A stretch of 30,939 nucleotides of DNA from Peptococcaceae bacterium BRH_c23. GTDB taxonomy: Bacteria; Bacillota_B; Desulfitobacteriia; Desulfitobacteriales; Desulfitobacteriaceae. The notes under the pieces were generated by a model, which was not told the DNA's origin, ran no database searches, and was given only the letters and a program-made list of their open reading frames with translations. Numbering within the stretch: the first letter of the stretch is position 1; the number at the start of each line of letters is the position of its first letter. Positions 29,929 through 30,939 of the stretch are shown here, one piece after another. The position numbers were made by a program, and so were the translations under genes. The stretch spans positions 1-30,939 of the forward strand of contig LADV01000339.1 of the NCBI GenBank assembly GCA_000961805.1. Reading direction: 5' to 3'.

Positions 29929-30939
29929 TCATTCTTTACTTTCATATGATTTTAGTTTTCGATACAAAACAGTGCGATATATACCAAGCTTTTTGGCAGT
30001 CTCGCCGATTTTTCCATTACACTCCGCTAATATTTTCCTAACAAATTTTTCTTCTGACGCTCTCATAAATTCTTTAAGTGTCGAATTACCAACTGTACTA
30101 CAGCAATCCATTATATCCGTCGATGAGATCATCTTGTTCTGGATCTGATGGTTGTCTATAGTACGTTCAAAATTTTCGTGATTCGTTACAACTGCTCTCT
30201 CAATAAAGTTTCTTAACTCTCTGACATTTCCTGGCCAATGATGTTTAAGTAGATGCTGAACCTCAGTCGAGCTTAATTTATGTCGTCTCCGATACTTCTT
30301 ATTAAATTCCATTAGAAATTTATCGACCAGAGCAATTAAATCTTCAGGACGATTGCGTAATGGTGGTATCTTAATAGGTATGACATTAATTCGATAATAT
30401 AAATCTTCGCGGAACTCTCCACTTTCGACCATTTCTGCTAAATCTCTGTTTGTCGCACAAACCAAACGAAAATCAACTTTATGACTGACGGTCCCCCCTA
30501 CTCGGCGAACTTCATTATTATCTAAAACTCTTAATAATTTTGCTTGTAGCGACAATGGCATTTCTGAAATCTCATCTAGAAACAAGGTCCCTTCGTGAGC
30601 TATTTCTAAAACTCCTACTTTCCCACTAGTATTAGCCCCAGTAAACGACCCCTTCTCATATCCAAACAGCTCCGATTCGAACAGTGTTTCAGGAATAGCA
30701 GCACAGTTCACTATAATAAAAGGTCCTTTCTCTCGATTGCTATTTAGATGAATATATTTAGACAAAACTTCCTTTCCTGTTCCCGTTTCTCCTAAGAGCA
30801 AGATTGAACTATCCGTTTTAGCAATGTCGTAACATGTTTTAAATATTTTCCTCATCTCAATACTCTCAGCCACTACCTGCTCGTTACTGATTTTTTGAAG
30901 TCTCAAATATTCTATTTCTCTCTTCAACCTTTTCACTTT
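29929..30939 (-). CDS. Sigma-54-dependent activator, N-terminus outside the window
   Basis: At least 335 residues of an enhancer-binding protein. The frame is open to the window edge, and the GTG at 30936 is not a convincing start because the first residues (KRLKREIEYLRLQ) are a typical coiled-coil linker after a PAS-type sensor. The AAA+ domain shows LLGETGTGKEVLSKY (Walker A), ELFGYEKGSFTGANTSG (sigma-54 contact loop, GSFTGA) and GTLFLDEISEMP (Walker B). The C-terminal Fis-type helix-turn-helix is AKKLGIYRTVLYRKLKSY. It probably activates the CoA-transferase gene directly downstream through the ATGTACC palindromes. The signal it senses is in the missing part. Confidence 0.88.
   Translation of the reverse strand, partial: KVKRLKREIEYLRLQKISNEQVVAESIEMRKIFKTCYDIAKTDSSILLLGETGTGKEVLSKYIHLNSNREKGPFIIVNCAAIPETLFESELFGYEKGSFTGANTSGKVGVLEIAHEGTLFLDEISEMPLSLQAKLLRVLDNNEVRRVGGTVSHKVDFRLVCATNRDLAEMVESGEFREDLYYRINVIPIKIPPLRNRPEDLIALVDKFLMEFNKKYRRRHKLSSTEVQHLLKHHWPGNVRELRNFIERAVVTNHENFERTIDNHQIQNKMISSTDIMDCCSTVGNSTLKEFMRASEEKFVRKILAECNGKIGETAKKLGIYRTVLYRKLKSYESKE

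Noticed and set aside
30934..30936. GTG as the true start of the right-edge regulator
   Set aside because: The frame is open to the edge and the residues there look like a linker behind a sensor domain, so the gene is treated as truncated.

Overview
The window looks like chromosomal DNA of an anaerobic, spore-former-type Firmicute. The Desulfosporosinus/Desulfitobacterium group (Peptococcaceae-like Clostridia) is my best guess, inferred from protein style, moderate G+C, sigma-54 enhancer-binding regulators and selenium-dependent molybdenum hydroxylase accessory genes. No rRNA or tRNA gene fixes the taxonomy. Nearly every gene is on the minus strand, so transcription runs from high to low coordinates. 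One small gene (27315-27614) is on the plus strand.

The core (about 3.5-26.2 kb) is an anaerobic purine-degradation locus. In order of transcription: ygeX (diaminopropionate ammonia-lyase-like), a YgeV-like sigma-54 activator, ygeY (M20 hydrolase), ygeW (carbamoyltransferase-like), arcC (carbamate kinase), hydA (dihydropyrimidinase-like), a fused [2Fe-2S]/molybdopterin dehydrogenase of the selenium-dependent xanthine dehydrogenase type, yqeC, mocA-like and yqeB (cofactor maturation). A second molybdenum hydroxylase follows, encoded as separate FAD, [2Fe-2S] and molybdopterin genes, then an AzgA-type purine permease, an MTA/SAH-deaminase-like amidohydrolase and adenine deaminase. Together they suggest purine uptake, deamination, oxidation at the ring, ring opening, and recovery of ATP and ammonia through carbamoyl phosphate and diaminopropionate-like intermediates.

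Control elements are unusually readable. The xdhB-C-A operon has a purine riboswitch with a guanine-class specificity base (12139-12203); its platform appears to be ligand-ON. Near-consensus sigma-54 promoters precede ygeY, ygeX and a CoA-transferase gene, two of them with palindromic upstream activator candidates. The molybdopterin subunit of the second hydroxylase is split into two reading frames that overlap by ATGA, at a slippery A_AAG_GGG sequence.

The flanks hold an HD-GYP phosphodiesterase and an NSS-family transporter (left), and a Uma2-family protein, a small Cys-motif protein, a family I CoA-transferase and a truncated sigma-54 regulator (right). Repeats are frequent: a 15-bp tandem array at the left edge, in-frame 12-bp repeats inside ade and yqeC, short palindromic repeats, and a roughly 0.4-kb element with matched terminal hairpins resembling a non-autonomous IS200/IS605-type (omega-RNA-like) element next to ade.
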